Shown here: piece after piece, positions 29,226 to 37,803 of the stretch
How the letters are laid out: each line of letters begins with the position of its first letter
Position numbering within the stretch: the first letter of the stretch is position 1
Origin: Pseudomonadales bacterium
GTDB taxonomy: Bacteria > Pseudomonadota > Gammaproteobacteria > Pseudomonadales > Ketobacteraceae
Length of the DNA stretch: 64,000 nt
NCBI GenBank assembly: GCA_002708905.1
Contig: PAPM01000023.1
Coordinates: forward strand, 1 to 64,000
Direction: 5' to 3'
Program-made: the position numbers and the translations under genes
Notes under the pieces: generated by a model
What the model was told of the DNA's origin: nothing
The model's input: only the letters and a program-made list of their open reading frames with translations
The model's database searches: none

Positions 29226-31148
29226 ATGAGCATATTTAGTCACTACCAAACCCGGTATGAAGTTACGCAAGAGGAAGAGTACACGCTTCAGGAATATCTG
29301 GAGATATGTAAGAACGATCCGAATGCTTATGCCAGTGCCCCCGAACGCATGCTTGATGCGATCGGCGAACCAGAACTAATCGATACCTCCCTTGATCCGC
29401 GCTTAAGCCGCATCTTCTCCAATAAAATTATTCGACGTTATCCTGCGTTCAGTGAATTCTACGGAATGGAAGAATGCATTGAACAAATCGTTTCTTATTT
29501 CCGACACGCCGCGCAAGGCCTCGAAGAAAAGAAACAGATTCTGTATCTGTTGGGGCCAGTGGGTGGTGGTAAATCATCACTGGCAGAACGATTAAAACAC
29601 CTGATCGAAAAAATCCCTTTTTACGCGATCAAAGATTCTCCGGTTAATGAATCGCCACTGAATTTATTCGCACCCGAAGAAGACGCCGGCATACTGGAAG
29701 AAGAATACGGTATCCCCCGCCGCTACCTGAAAGGCATCATGTCTCCCTGGGCGGTGAAACGCCTGCACGAATTCAACGGTGACATTTCCCAATTCAAAGT
29801 AGTGAAACTCTACCCCTCCATTCTGGATCAGATTGGCGTTGCCAAAACCGAACCCGGTGATGAAAACAACCAGGACATTTCCAGCCTGGTAGGTAAAGTG
29901 GATATCCGTAAGCTGGAAGAGTTTGCCCAAAATGATCCCGATTGTTATTCCTTCTCCGGCGGCTTGTGTAAAGCTAACCAGGGTCTGTTGGAATTCGTGG
30001 AAATGTTCAAGGCCCCCATCAAAGTACTGCACCCTTTGCTGACGGCAACCCAGGAAGGTAACTACAACAGTACAGAAGGCATGGGTGCCATTCCGTTTGA
30101 CGGGATCGTACTGGCTCACTCCAACGAATCTGAATGGCAGGCATTCCGTAACAACAAAAACAATGAGGCCTTCATCGATCGTATCTACATCGTGAAAGTA
30201 CCTTATTGCCTGAAGGTTACGGAAGAAATCAAGATCTACGAAAAACTGCTGCAGAACAGTTCCCTGTCCAATGCCCATTGCGCGCCGGACACATTACGCA
30301 TGCTGGCGCAGTTCGAAGTGCTTTCCCGCCTGAAAGAACCGGAAAACTCTTCCGTCTACTCCAAGATGCGCATCTATGATGGTGAAAACCTGAAAGATAC
30401 CGATCCCAAAGCGAAATCCTATCAGGAGTATCGGGATGCCGCCGGGGTGGACGAAGGCATGGATGGTTTGTCCACCCGTTTCGCCTTCAAGATTCTTTCG
30501 AAAGTTTTCAACTACGATCACGCGGAAGTGGCCGCCAACCCTGTGCACCTGCTGCATGTTCTGGAAAACGCCATTGATCAGGAACAGTTCCCGGCAGAAA
30601 CCCGTGAGCGTTACCTGCGCTTTATCAAGGAATTCCTGGCACCCCGTTATGTGGAGTTCATCGGCAAGGAAATCCAGACCGCCTATCTGGAATCCTATTC
30701 CGAATACGGTCAGAACATTTTCGACCGCTATGTGACTTATGCCGACTTCTGGATTCAGGATCAGGAATACCGCGATCCAGACACCGGTGAGATCTTCGAC
30801 CGCAAATCCCTCAACGATGAGCTGGAGAAAATTGAAAAGCCAGCGGGCATCAGCAATCCGAAAGATTTCCGTAATGAAGTGGTGAATTTTGTACTGCGGG
30901 CCCGGGCCAACCATTCTGGTAAAAACCCGTCCTGGCTCAGCTACGAGAAACTGCGCACGGTGATCGAGAAGAAGATGTTCTCCAACACCGAGGACCTACT
31001 CCCTGTTATTTCTTTCAACCCCAAAGCCTCACAAGGGGATCAGAAGAAACACGAAGACTTCGTCAAACGTATGGTGGAACGTGGTTACACCGAGAAGCAG
31101 GTTCGGCTGTTGTCCGAGTGGTACCTGCGCGTACGCAAGTCGCAGTAA
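29226..31148 (+). CDS. prkA: PrkA-family serine protein kinase (YeaG)
   Basis: The 640-residue AAA-type kinase has a Walker A GPVGGGKS at residues 110-117 and the PrkA C-terminal domain. In E. coli (YeaG) and Bacillus it acts in starvation and stress responses. SD GAGGT precedes the ATG. It leads the three-gene module prkA-yeaH-spoVR, an arrangement conserved widely in proteobacteria. Confidence 0.95.
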   Translation: MSIFSHYQTRYEVTQEEEYTLQEYLEICKNDPNAYASAPERMLDAIGEPELIDTSLDPRLSRIFSNKIIRRYPAFSEFYGMEECIEQIVSYFRHAAQGLEEKKQILYLLGPVGGGKSSLAERLKHLIEKIPFYAIKDSPVNESPLNLFAPEEDAGILEEEYGIPRRYLKGIMSPWAVKRLHEFNGDISQFKVVKLYPSILDQIGVAKTEPGDENNQDISSLVGKVDIRKLEEFAQNDPDCYSFSGGLCKANQGLLEFVEMFKAPIKVLHPLLTATQEGNYNSTEGMGAIPFDGIVLAHSNESEWQAFRNNKNNEAFIDRIYIVKVPYCLKVTEEIKIYEKLLQNSSLSNAHCAPDTLRMLAQFEVLSRLKEPENSSVYSKMRIYDGENLKDTDPKAKSYQEYRDAAGVDEGMDGLSTRFAFKILSKVFNYDHAEVAANPVHLLHVLENAIDQEQFPAETRERYLRFIKEFLAPRYVEFIGKEIQTAYLESYSEYGQNIFDRYVTYADFWIQDQEYRDPDTGEIFDRKSLNDELEKIEKPAGISNPKDFRNEVVNFVLRARANHSGKNPSWLSYEKLRTVIEKKMFSNTEDLLPVISFNPKASQGDQKKHEDFVKRMVERGYTEKQVRLLSEWYLRVRKSQ

Positions 31149-31178
31149 CGCGGAACCGCATCCGCTAAGGGTGAAACA

Positions 31179-32468
31179 GTGTCGTATATCGTTGATCGCC
31201 GCCTGAACGGTAAAAACAAAAGTACAGTGAACCGGCAACGGTTCCTGCACCGTTACCGCAAGCACATCAAGAAAGCGGTGGATGAAGCCGTTACCAAACG
31301 CAGCATCACTGACCTGGACAGTGGTGAAAGTATCTCCATTCCCCGCCGGGATATTTCCGAGCCGTTCTTCCATCATGGCAAGGGTGGCAAGCGGGAAATG
31401 GTCCATCCCGGCAACAAGGAATTCGTCACCGGCGACCATATCCAACGCCCGCAAGGGGGCGGTGGCGGCGGTGGCAGCGGAGAGGGCGACGCCAGTGATT
31501 CCGGTGAGGGCATTGATGATTTTGTATTTCAAATCAGCCAGGATGAGTTTCTTGATTTCCTGTTCGAAGATCTGGAACTGCCCAACCTGGTAAAACGCCA
31601 ACTGCAGGGTATCGAATCGTTCAAGTATGTCCGAGCCGGCGTGGTGAACGAAGGCAACCCGGCCAAGATCAATGTGGTGCGTTCCATGCGCCAGGCCACC
31701 AGCCGTCGGATTGCGTTGACCGCTTCCTCCCGCCGCCGCTTGCGGGAAGCCGAGGAAAAACTCGCTGCGTTGCAGGAACAGGATCCGGTATTGCGCGACA
31801 AACGCAAAGAAGAAGAGCTGGAGCTGGAAATCGCCAAGCTGCGTCGGCGCATCAACAAGATTCCGTTCGTTGATACCATCGACCTGCGTTATAACCTACA
31901 CCTGAAACAACCAAAACCAACCTCAAAGGCGGTCATGTTCTGCCTGATGGACGTTTCCGGTTCCATGAACCAGGCCATGAAAGACATGGCCAAGCGTTTC
32001 TTCATCCTGCTGTACATGTTCCTGAAGCGCAATTACGAAAAAATTGAAGTGGTGTTTATCCGTCATCACACCAGCGCCAAGGAAGTGGACGAAGAAGAAT
32101 TTTTCTACTCACGTGAAACCGGCGGCACCATCGTTTCCAGCGCACTGAAAATGATGCGCGACATTATGAAGGATCGTTATCCGGCTGACGAATGGAACAT
32201 CTATGGCGCCCAGGCCTCTGACGGTGACAACTGGAATGACGATTCGCCCACCTGTCGGGAAATCCTGATCAAGGACATTCTGCCCCAGGTACAGTACTAC
32301 TCATACATTGAGATTAACCCGCGTCGACATCAGGCTTTATGGCGAGAATACGAAACCATCGAAGCCACCGTAGCACACTTTGCCATGCAACAGATCAGCG
32401 ATCCCGGCGATATCTATCCCGTGTTCCGCGAACTGTTCCAACGCAAGGAAACCAAAAGGGCCAGTTAG
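31179..32468 (+). CDS. yeaH: YeaH/YhbH family protein (DUF444, VWA-like)
   Basis: The 429-residue cytoplasmic protein starts with GTG at 31179. A glycine-rich linker (~90-105) follows an arginine-rich N-terminus, and a coiled helix rich in Glu/Arg spans ~190-225. A MIDAS-like DVSGSMN (Asp258) marks a von Willebrand A-like domain in the C-terminal half. The family is always linked to PrkA and is thought to act with it; the mechanism is unknown. Confidence 0.93.
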   Translation: MSYIVDRRLNGKNKSTVNRQRFLHRYRKHIKKAVDEAVTKRSITDLDSGESISIPRRDISEPFFHHGKGGKREMVHPGNKEFVTGDHIQRPQGGGGGGGSGEGDASDSGEGIDDFVFQISQDEFLDFLFEDLELPNLVKRQLQGIESFKYVRAGVVNEGNPAKINVVRSMRQATSRRIALTASSRRRLREAEEKLAALQEQDPVLRDKRKEEELELEIAKLRRRINKIPFVDTIDLRYNLHLKQPKPTSKAVMFCLMDVSGSMNQAMKDMAKRFFILLYMFLKRNYEKIEVVFIRHHTSAKEVDEEEFFYSRETGGTIVSSALKMMRDIMKDRYPADEWNIYGAQASDGDNWNDDSPTCREILIKDILPQVQYYSYIEINPRRHQALWREYETIEATVAHFAMQQISDPGDIYPVFRELFQRKETKRAS

Positions 32469-32480
32469 TAATACTGTAGA

Positions 32481-34052
32481 ATGCCTATGACTGAACGCAC
32501 TCCAATCTCAACCGGGTCCGACTGGACCTTTGAACTGATTCAGGATTACGACCGGGAAATCGGCCGTGTTGCGGCGGATTTCGGCCTGGACACCTACCCC
32601 AATCAGATTGAGATCATTTCCGCTGAACAAATGCTGGATGCCTACTCTTCGGTGGGTATGCCGGTGGGCTACAACCACTGGTCCTACGGCAAGCATTTTG
32701 TCAGCAACGAACAACATTACCGCCGTGGCCAGATGGGCCTGGCTTATGAGATTGTCATCAACTCCAATCCCTGCATTGCCTACCTGATGGAAGAGAACAC
32801 CATGACCATGCAGGCCCTGGTCATTGCCCATGCCTGCTATGGTCACAACTCTTTCTTCAAGGGCAACTACCTGTTCCGTACCTGGACCGATGCCTCCTCC
32901 ATCATTGATTACCTGGTGTTTGCCAAAAACTACATCATGAAGTGTGAAGAGCGCTATGGTGTGAACGAAGTGGAAGCCATACTCGATTCCTGCCATGCCC
33001 TGATGAATTACGGTGTGGATCGCTACAAACGCCCCTATCCCATTTCTGCCGAGGAAGAGAAGCAACGCCAGCGGGAACGGGAAGAGTATCTGCAGAAACA
33101 GGTTAATGAACTGTGGAAAACCATTCCCCAACTGGGCGACAAAGAAGACCATCTCGATGTACGCCGCTTCCCGGAAGAGCCCCAGGAAAACCTGCTCTAC
33201 TTTATCGAAAAGAATGCACCATTACTGGAATCCTGGCAGCGGGAAGTGGTGCGTATCGTGCGCAAGATTGCGCAGTATTTCTATCCCCAACGCCAGACCC
33301 AGGTGATGAACGAAGGCTGGGCCACCTTCTGGCACTACACCTTGCTGAATAAATTGTACGAAGAAGGCAAAGTCACCGATGGCTTTATGCTGGAATTCCT
33401 GCAATCCCACACTTCTGTGGTCTACCAGCCGCCGTTCGACAGCCGTTTTTACAGTGGGATCAATCCCTATGCTCTGGGTTTCAACATGATGTCGGATATT
33501 CGCCGCATCTGCGAAAACCCAACCAAAGAGGATAAAAAGTGGTTCCCGGACATCGCCGGTAGTAACTGGCAAGAAACCTTGAAGTTCGCCATGCAAAACT
33601 TCAAGGATGAAAGTTTTGTGCAGCAGTTTATGTCACCGAAGATCATCCGTGACTTCAAGTTCTTCTCTATCCTGGATGATGACAAGGAGCGGGACCTGCA
33701 CATCACCGCCATTCACGACGATCCAGGTTACCGTGACATTCGTGAAGCACTGTCCAAACAGTACAACCTGTCCATGAACGAACCCAACATTCAGGTCTAT
33801 AACGTGAATGTACGGGGTGATCGATCCATTACCTTACGCCACGTACGCCACAATCGTCGCCCTCTGGAAACAGAGTCCGCAGAGGAAGTGCTGAAGCACC
33901 TGCACCGTCTGTGGAAGTTCGACGTCATACTGGAATCCGTGCAGGACAATACTGTGATGGACACCATCAAGTGTGGTCCTAATGGCATTGAAAAGAAATC
34001 CACGGAAAAGGACGAGGAAGAAGAGGAACTGAGCCTGATCCAACGGGTGTAA
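32481..34052 (+). CDS. SpoVR family protein (YcgB)
   Basis: The 523-residue cytoplasmic protein has the SpoVR core including VGYNHWSYGK, IAHACYGHNSFFK and NEGWATFWHYTLLNK, with conserved His and Glu that look metal binding. It is the third gene of the PrkA module, 12 bases after yeaH. The name comes from Bacillus cortex formation; in non-sporulating bacteria it is a stationary-phase stress factor. The acidic C-terminus (EKDEEEEE) sits just before a hairpin spanning the stop codon. Confidence 0.94.
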   Translation: MPMTERTPISTGSDWTFELIQDYDREIGRVAADFGLDTYPNQIEIISAEQMLDAYSSVGMPVGYNHWSYGKHFVSNEQHYRRGQMGLAYEIVINSNPCIAYLMEENTMTMQALVIAHACYGHNSFFKGNYLFRTWTDASSIIDYLVFAKNYIMKCEERYGVNEVEAILDSCHALMNYGVDRYKRPYPISAEEEKQRQREREEYLQKQVNELWKTIPQLGDKEDHLDVRRFPEEPQENLLYFIEKNAPLLESWQREVVRIVRKIAQYFYPQRQTQVMNEGWATFWHYTLLNKLYEEGKVTDGFMLEFLQSHTSVVYQPPFDSRFYSGINPYALGFNMMSDIRRICENPTKEDKKWFPDIAGSNWQETLKFAMQNFKDESFVQQFMSPKIIRDFKFFSILDDDKERDLHITAIHDDPGYRDIREALSKQYNLSMNEPNIQVYNVNVRGDRSITLRHVRHNRRPLETESAEEVLKHLHRLWKFDVILESVQDNTVMDTIKCGPNGIEKKSTEKDEEEEELSLIQRV

Positions 34053-34068
34053 TCAGGCTCACCCTTTA
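34030..34068. terminator. hairpin spanning the spoVR stop codon
   Basis: TGAGCCTGAT (34030-34039) and ATCAGGCTCA (34052-34061) form a perfect 10-bp stem with a 12-base loop that contains the stop codon. A short T-rich stretch (CCCTTTATT) follows. It is probably the module terminator, and reads also from the convergent gene ending at 34081. Confidence 0.6.
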
Positions 34069-34080
34069 TTCTGACTTCAG

Positions 34081-35298
34081 CTACTCACCTTCGCACTGGC
34101 AGCCAACCAGCTGCTTTTCATATTCCTGTTTGAACATCGCGGGTAGAAAGTTGGGGAGGAAGTGCATCTCCTGAATGGCATGCTCACCCAGGCTTTTTGA
34201 GAATCCCGGCATAATCCAATCAAAGAACACCGGCACCGTAAAGGTGGACCGCATGACGATTCCATCGCCGGTTTCATTGGTTTGGTATTCGTGAATCAAG
34301 CGCTGGGGCAGAATGCCGCTTAATTCCTTGAGATCGGTTTTTGCGACGATCCAGTGTTCGTATTCGACCTGGCCCTCCGCCTCGCTGGGATCGAGCCAGG
34401 TAATCAACAGGTTACTGGCATAGGGTCCGATGTATTCCCGCACCAGTTGCACCGCACCCACCGAATAATCCAGGCGATCCGGCTGACTGGGAGGCACCTT
34501 CCAGCTAAAGCTGACGTGGGCAGTAGGGTGCCAACCGCGATAACGGCTGGTGGTATTGATGTTGTCCCACCACCAATCCAGCATGTCCGGGGTAATGCCC
34601 AGGATCTCCTGATTAACGATGACCTTTTTCGTAAGCCAGCCATTGGGCACAATGTCATAGCTGCCCCATTGCAGCAGCGCATCCTCCACATAATGGGCCT
34701 GAAACAGATCCGGCAGCAATTCCGGCAAGTTCCCCATGCTGGTTTGCACATAGCTTTCCAACGCTTCCAGATAGCCCGGATACACATCCCCAATTGCATC
34801 AGGCAGTGTGTAACTGGTACGCAACAACAGTCCCTCTCCCCGGGCACTCATCCCATAATCGTAACGTACCAACCCCGAACCAATTTCTTCATAACCGGGG
34901 AACCTTATCTGAGCCACCAGGCGATGATCGTCCCCTACACATCGCACACCCGGCTGCAGATAACGCAACTGGGCTTGCACCTGGGACCCGCCTAAAGCCA
35001 GGGTGATTTCCTGCACTGCGCCATCCGCCACCTCCAGTTGATCTTGTGTCACCGGAGGGGTAAGCCAGACAAAGGATTGATTCACCTGCGGATGCCAACG
35101 CTGGAACAGATCGTCCCGCCCCAGATTGTTCCACCACCAGTCGAGCATTTCCGGACGCAGGCCTTCCAACTCCTGCTCCACCACGATTATGCGCTGATGC
35201 TTATCAAGCGGCTGCATCATGTCCCGCAAGTGCGCCTGCGTGGGCAGAGACGCCACCAGGCCCATCACCAGCAACCCCCAACGTAGGAAATGTTTCAT
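34081..35298 (-). CDS. secreted protein with two PhlG-like (DAPG hydrolase family) domains
   Basis: The 405-residue product starts at ATG 35298 with GAGGTGG upstream; the signal peptide ends LPTQA at about residue 22. It contains two copies of the DAPG-hydrolase (PhlG) family core: LRPEMLDWWWNN with RWHPQVN (residues 47-73) and ITPDMLDWWWDN with GWHPTAH (235-261), each followed by a W-PP strand and a GAVQ helix start. PhlG cleaves the C-C bond of 2,4-diacetylphloroglucinol using zinc. The second copy keeps both histidines of WHPTAH and a later YEHW; the first has Asn in place of the last His. So copy 2 may be catalytic and copy 1 structural (inference). It is divergent from a TetR regulator. 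Confidence 0.75.
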   Translation of the reverse strand: MKHFLRWGLLVMGLVASLPTQAHLRDMMQPLDKHQRIIVVEQELEGLRPEMLDWWWNNLGRDDLFQRWHPQVNQSFVWLTPPVTQDQLEVADGAVQEITLALGGSQVQAQLRYLQPGVRCVGDDHRLVAQIRFPGYEEIGSGLVRYDYGMSARGEGLLLRTSYTLPDAIGDVYPGYLEALESYVQTSMGNLPELLPDLFQAHYVEDALLQWGSYDIVPNGWLTKKVIVNQEILGITPDMLDWWWDNINTTSRYRGWHPTAHVSFSWKVPPSQPDRLDYSVGAVQLVREYIGPYASNLLITWLDPSEAEGQVEYEHWIVAKTDLKELSGILPQRLIHEYQTNETGDGIVMRSTFTVPVFFDWIMPGFSKSLGEHAIQEMHFLPNFLPAMFKQEYEKQLVGCQCEGE

Positions 35299-35333
35299 TA
35301 TCCACCTCAATTTGACTGTTCTTGTTTTCTCCA

Positions 35334-35357
35334 TATATTATCCATCTGGATAATATA
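35334..35357. promoter_or_regulatory. 24-bp perfect palindrome, probable TetR operator
   Basis: TATATTATCCA and TGGATAATATA flank TC, giving 11-bp perfect arms. It lies 36-59 bases upstream of the PhlG-like gene and covers its predicted -10 and spacer, as expected for repression by the divergent TetR protein. Confidence 0.8.
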
Positions 35358-35363
35358 GTTCAA
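35335..35363 (-). promoter_or_regulatory. promoter of the PhlG-like gene
   Basis: On the minus strand, TTGAAC (35363-35358), 17 bases, then TAATAT (35340-35335). Spacing is ideal for sigma70 and the palindrome fills the spacer and -10. Confidence 0.55.
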
Positions 35364-35412
35364 GCTAAAGGACAGCAAGCTGCCCGGGATGGACGGGTAG
35401 AACATAAACGGG

Positions 35413-35441
35413 TTCAAACGCCATGCTGGCGTGGCTATACT
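35413..35441 (+). promoter_or_regulatory. tetR promoter with an embedded palindrome
   Basis: TTCAAA (35413-35418), 17 bases, TATACT (35436-35441). The spacer contains ACGCCA-TGC-TGGCGT (35418-35432), a second palindrome unlike the first. The -10 lies 44 bases before the chosen tetR start. Confidence 0.45.
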
Positions 35442-35484
35442 CTCTCTATCCGATATCTTTAAACTTTCTTTGAAAAACAATCAG

Positions 35485-36147
35485 ATGAACGCCATTGAAC
35501 CGCAGCGCAGACGGGGCAGGCAAAGCGCTGAGACAGCTGCCCGGACACGGCAAGCCATCGTCGAGGCCGCCACCGAGTGTTTCAGCCGACAGGGTTACGA
35601 AGCCACTTCTGTGAGGGAAATCGCCCAGTCCGCCCACCTCACCCACGGCACCCTGCGCCACCATTTCGGCAGCAAGCTGGAAATCTGGAAAGCCGTGGCT
35701 GATACGGTGCTGGAGTATTACCAGGCGAAGCTGATGCCTGTCATGGCAGCAGAAGGCATGCAGAATGGACAGGAGCCGAACCCGCTCCAAGACTTCCAGC
35801 AAGTGGTCCGGGCCTTTATCGAAGCCTCCTACAGCAACCCGGTGTTCGCCAAACTGCTCATGGGGGAAAGCCAGACAGACAATGAACGTGCCGCACACAT
35901 GAGGAACAACTTTCTGAGCCTGCACCAACCTATCGGCATACTGTTCGGACAGGCACAAGCGCACTGCAAAGCCTTAAAACCCTACAGCAATGACTCCTTT
36001 TTCCTGGCATTGCTGAGCCTCACGTTCTTTCCCCTGATGTTCCCCGGCATACAGAGCCTGTTGGGGGAAACGACGACGGCCCCGACCTCATATCAGGTGG
36101 AACGCATCATGGGCATCCTGTTTGATGATGTTCAGACAGGCTCATAG
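35485..36147 (+). CDS. TetR/AcrR family transcriptional regulator
   Basis: The 220-residue protein has an N-terminal HTH (EIAQSAHLTHGTLRHHFGSK, about residues 44-63) after a basic RRRGRQSAETAARTR segment, and a helical ligand-binding C-terminal region. ATG at 35485 is chosen because an upstream in-frame GTG at 35431 overlaps the predicted -10. By position it should control the divergent PhlG-like gene, like PhlH next to phlG in Pseudomonas; the ligand is unknown. Confidence 0.88.
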   Translation: MNAIEPQRRRGRQSAETAARTRQAIVEAATECFSRQGYEATSVREIAQSAHLTHGTLRHHFGSKLEIWKAVADTVLEYYQAKLMPVMAAEGMQNGQEPNPLQDFQQVVRAFIEASYSNPVFAKLLMGESQTDNERAAHMRNNFLSLHQPIGILFGQAQAHCKALKPYSNDSFFLALLSLTFFPLMFPGIQSLLGETTTAPTSYQVERIMGILFDDVQTGS

Positions 36148-36258
36148 ACTCTTCATCCGGGTTATAAAAAGCCGGATTCTCCCTGTTCACATACCCGGTC
36201 GGAACCAGTACTTTAACGATCTCAGAAAGCTGAAGAATCGTTGCTTGAGGAGCCCCTA

Positions 36259-37059
36259 ATGAACGATCGCGTCATCGTATCCGTTGACAACAATATCGCC
36301 ACTGTCACCCTCAATCGGGCGGACAAACACAACGGCATGGACCTGGATATGCTGCGCGGCGTCATCGCGGCCCAAAAGCAAGTGCGCAAAATGAAGAACA
36401 TTCGTGCTGTGATTCTGCGGGGGGACGGGCCCTCCTTCTGTTCCGGCCTGGATTTCAAGAGCGTTCTGGCCAAACCGCTAACCGCCTTCACCAGTTACAT
36501 GCAGCTGTGGCTGCCGTTCCAGAATGATTTCCAGACCTGGAGTATCGGCTGGCGGGATGTGGGCGCCCCTGTCATTGCCCTGATGCATGGCAACTGTTTT
36601 GGTGCCGGCCTGCAATTGGGCCTGGGAGCGGACATCCGCATCTGTCACCCGGATGCCAAGCTCTCCATGATGGAAGCCAAATGGGGCCTGGTGCCCGACA
36701 TGGGCGGCGTAGCCCTGATGCGGGAGCTGATGCCGCTGGATAAAGCCAAAGAGCTGACCATGACCGGCCGCATTATCAAGGCCGACGCCGCTCAAAGCCT
36801 GGGGCTGGTAACCCACGTCTGTGACGATCCCATGGCCAGGGCATTGACATTGATTGATGAGATTTCCGTGCGTTCACCCGACGCGGTAGCGGCCGGAAAA
36901 TTTCTGCTGCAGGACGCCTGGCGGGCACTGGATCGGACCGCCCTGCGCGCGGAGCGATTGTGGCAACGCCGGGTTATGGGTGGCAAAAATCAGCGTATAT
37001 CGGTAGAGCGCAATAATAAGAAAGAAGAGATCCCTTTCTCCAAACGCACGATTGATTAA
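36259..37059 (+). CDS. crotonase/enoyl-CoA hydratase family protein
   Basis: The 266-residue protein has the crotonase fold with oxyanion-hole segments SFCSGLDFKSV and GNCFGAGLQLGLGADIRI; the catalytic-acid region reads MEAKWGLVPDMGG. It probably hydrates or isomerises enoyl-CoA esters. ATG at 36259 has GAGGAG upstream; an in-frame TTG at 36241 precedes that SD. It is followed 31 bases later by the phosphatase-like gene, so the two may be co-transcribed. Confidence 0.88.
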   Translation: MNDRVIVSVDNNIATVTLNRADKHNGMDLDMLRGVIAAQKQVRKMKNIRAVILRGDGPSFCSGLDFKSVLAKPLTAFTSYMQLWLPFQNDFQTWSIGWRDVGAPVIALMHGNCFGAGLQLGLGADIRICHPDAKLSMMEAKWGLVPDMGGVALMRELMPLDKAKELTMTGRIIKADAAQSLGLVTHVCDDPMARALTLIDEISVRSPDAVAAGKFLLQDAWRALDRTALRAERLWQRRVMGGKNQRISVERNNKKEEIPFSKRTID

Positions 37060-37090
37060 ATTGAACTTTCACGCTATCGAGGGAACGATA

Positions 37091-37663
37091 ATGAGTAGAT
37101 CAAAATGGAAAGAGTTTGCTCAGCTACTTGATGTACGTTACTTCAACTCTATCAGCAGCACTCGCACCAGCCTGGGTTTCATCAAAACCTTTATGGGGAT
37201 AACCACGGCCGAAGCTGCAATTCAAAAAGACGGACTGCACAGCATCTTCAATTATCACCCCATTGCCGACGGGCTTGCCACTTCGGGACAGCCCCAGCCC
37301 GGCCATTTTCCCCTGATCCGGGAAGCGGGTTTTACCACGGTGATCAATCTGGCACCCCACGGTGCTGAAAACGCCCTGCCGAATGAGGCCGAACTGGTAG
37401 CCGCCAACGGCATGGATTACGTACATATTCCAGTGGCTTTCGATAACCCAACTGAAGACGACTTTGAGCAGTTCTGCACGGCACTCGCAGTCTATCCGCA
37501 GCAACCGGTGTTCGTCCATTGCGCCGCCAACATGCGGGTCTCGGCCTTTATCTATCGCTACCGAACTCAGATACTGGGGGAGGATAGCGCCAGTGCCCGG
37601 CCGGACCTGGACAGGCTGTGGAAGCCCTTTGGGGTATGGGCGGAGTTTACCGGCCTGGCTTAA
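37091..37663 (+). CDS. protein tyrosine phosphatase-like protein with CX4R loop
   Basis: The 190-residue protein begins after GAGGGA at ATG 37091. It has the dual-specificity/PTP-like fold: IADGLATSGQPQPGHFPLIREAGFTTVINL is the usual opening of bacterial DSP-like and BLH-type proteins, shown here by ATSGQPQPGHF and TTVINLAPHG. The active-site loop reads FVHCAANMRVSAF: Cys144 and Arg149 are separated by four residues, not the five of classical HCX5R. Whether it is active is open. The WPD-type acid could be in the FDNPTEDD segment. Confidence 0.72.
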   Translation: MSRSKWKEFAQLLDVRYFNSISSTRTSLGFIKTFMGITTAEAAIQKDGLHSIFNYHPIADGLATSGQPQPGHFPLIREAGFTTVINLAPHGAENALPNEAELVAANGMDYVHIPVAFDNPTEDDFEQFCTALAVYPQQPVFVHCAANMRVSAFIYRYRTQILGEDSASARPDLDRLWKPFGVWAEFTGLA

Positions 37664-37803
37664 ACTCCTAATTGAACGCTTAATCCAAACTGCAGAAAGC
37701 CTGCCACCGCCTTTCCTGAAATGGCCGGAAATTACAGTACAGGCCGTTTCAGCAGTTGCTAGATTGCAACCTCAGATAAACTTCAACATCCAGAGGAAGC
37801 GCA

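Noticed and set aside
34081-35298. START/polyketide cyclase or lipase identity for the PhlG-like protein
   Set aside because: The repeated MLDWWW and WHP motifs fit the DAPG hydrolase family better; no lipase elbow is present.
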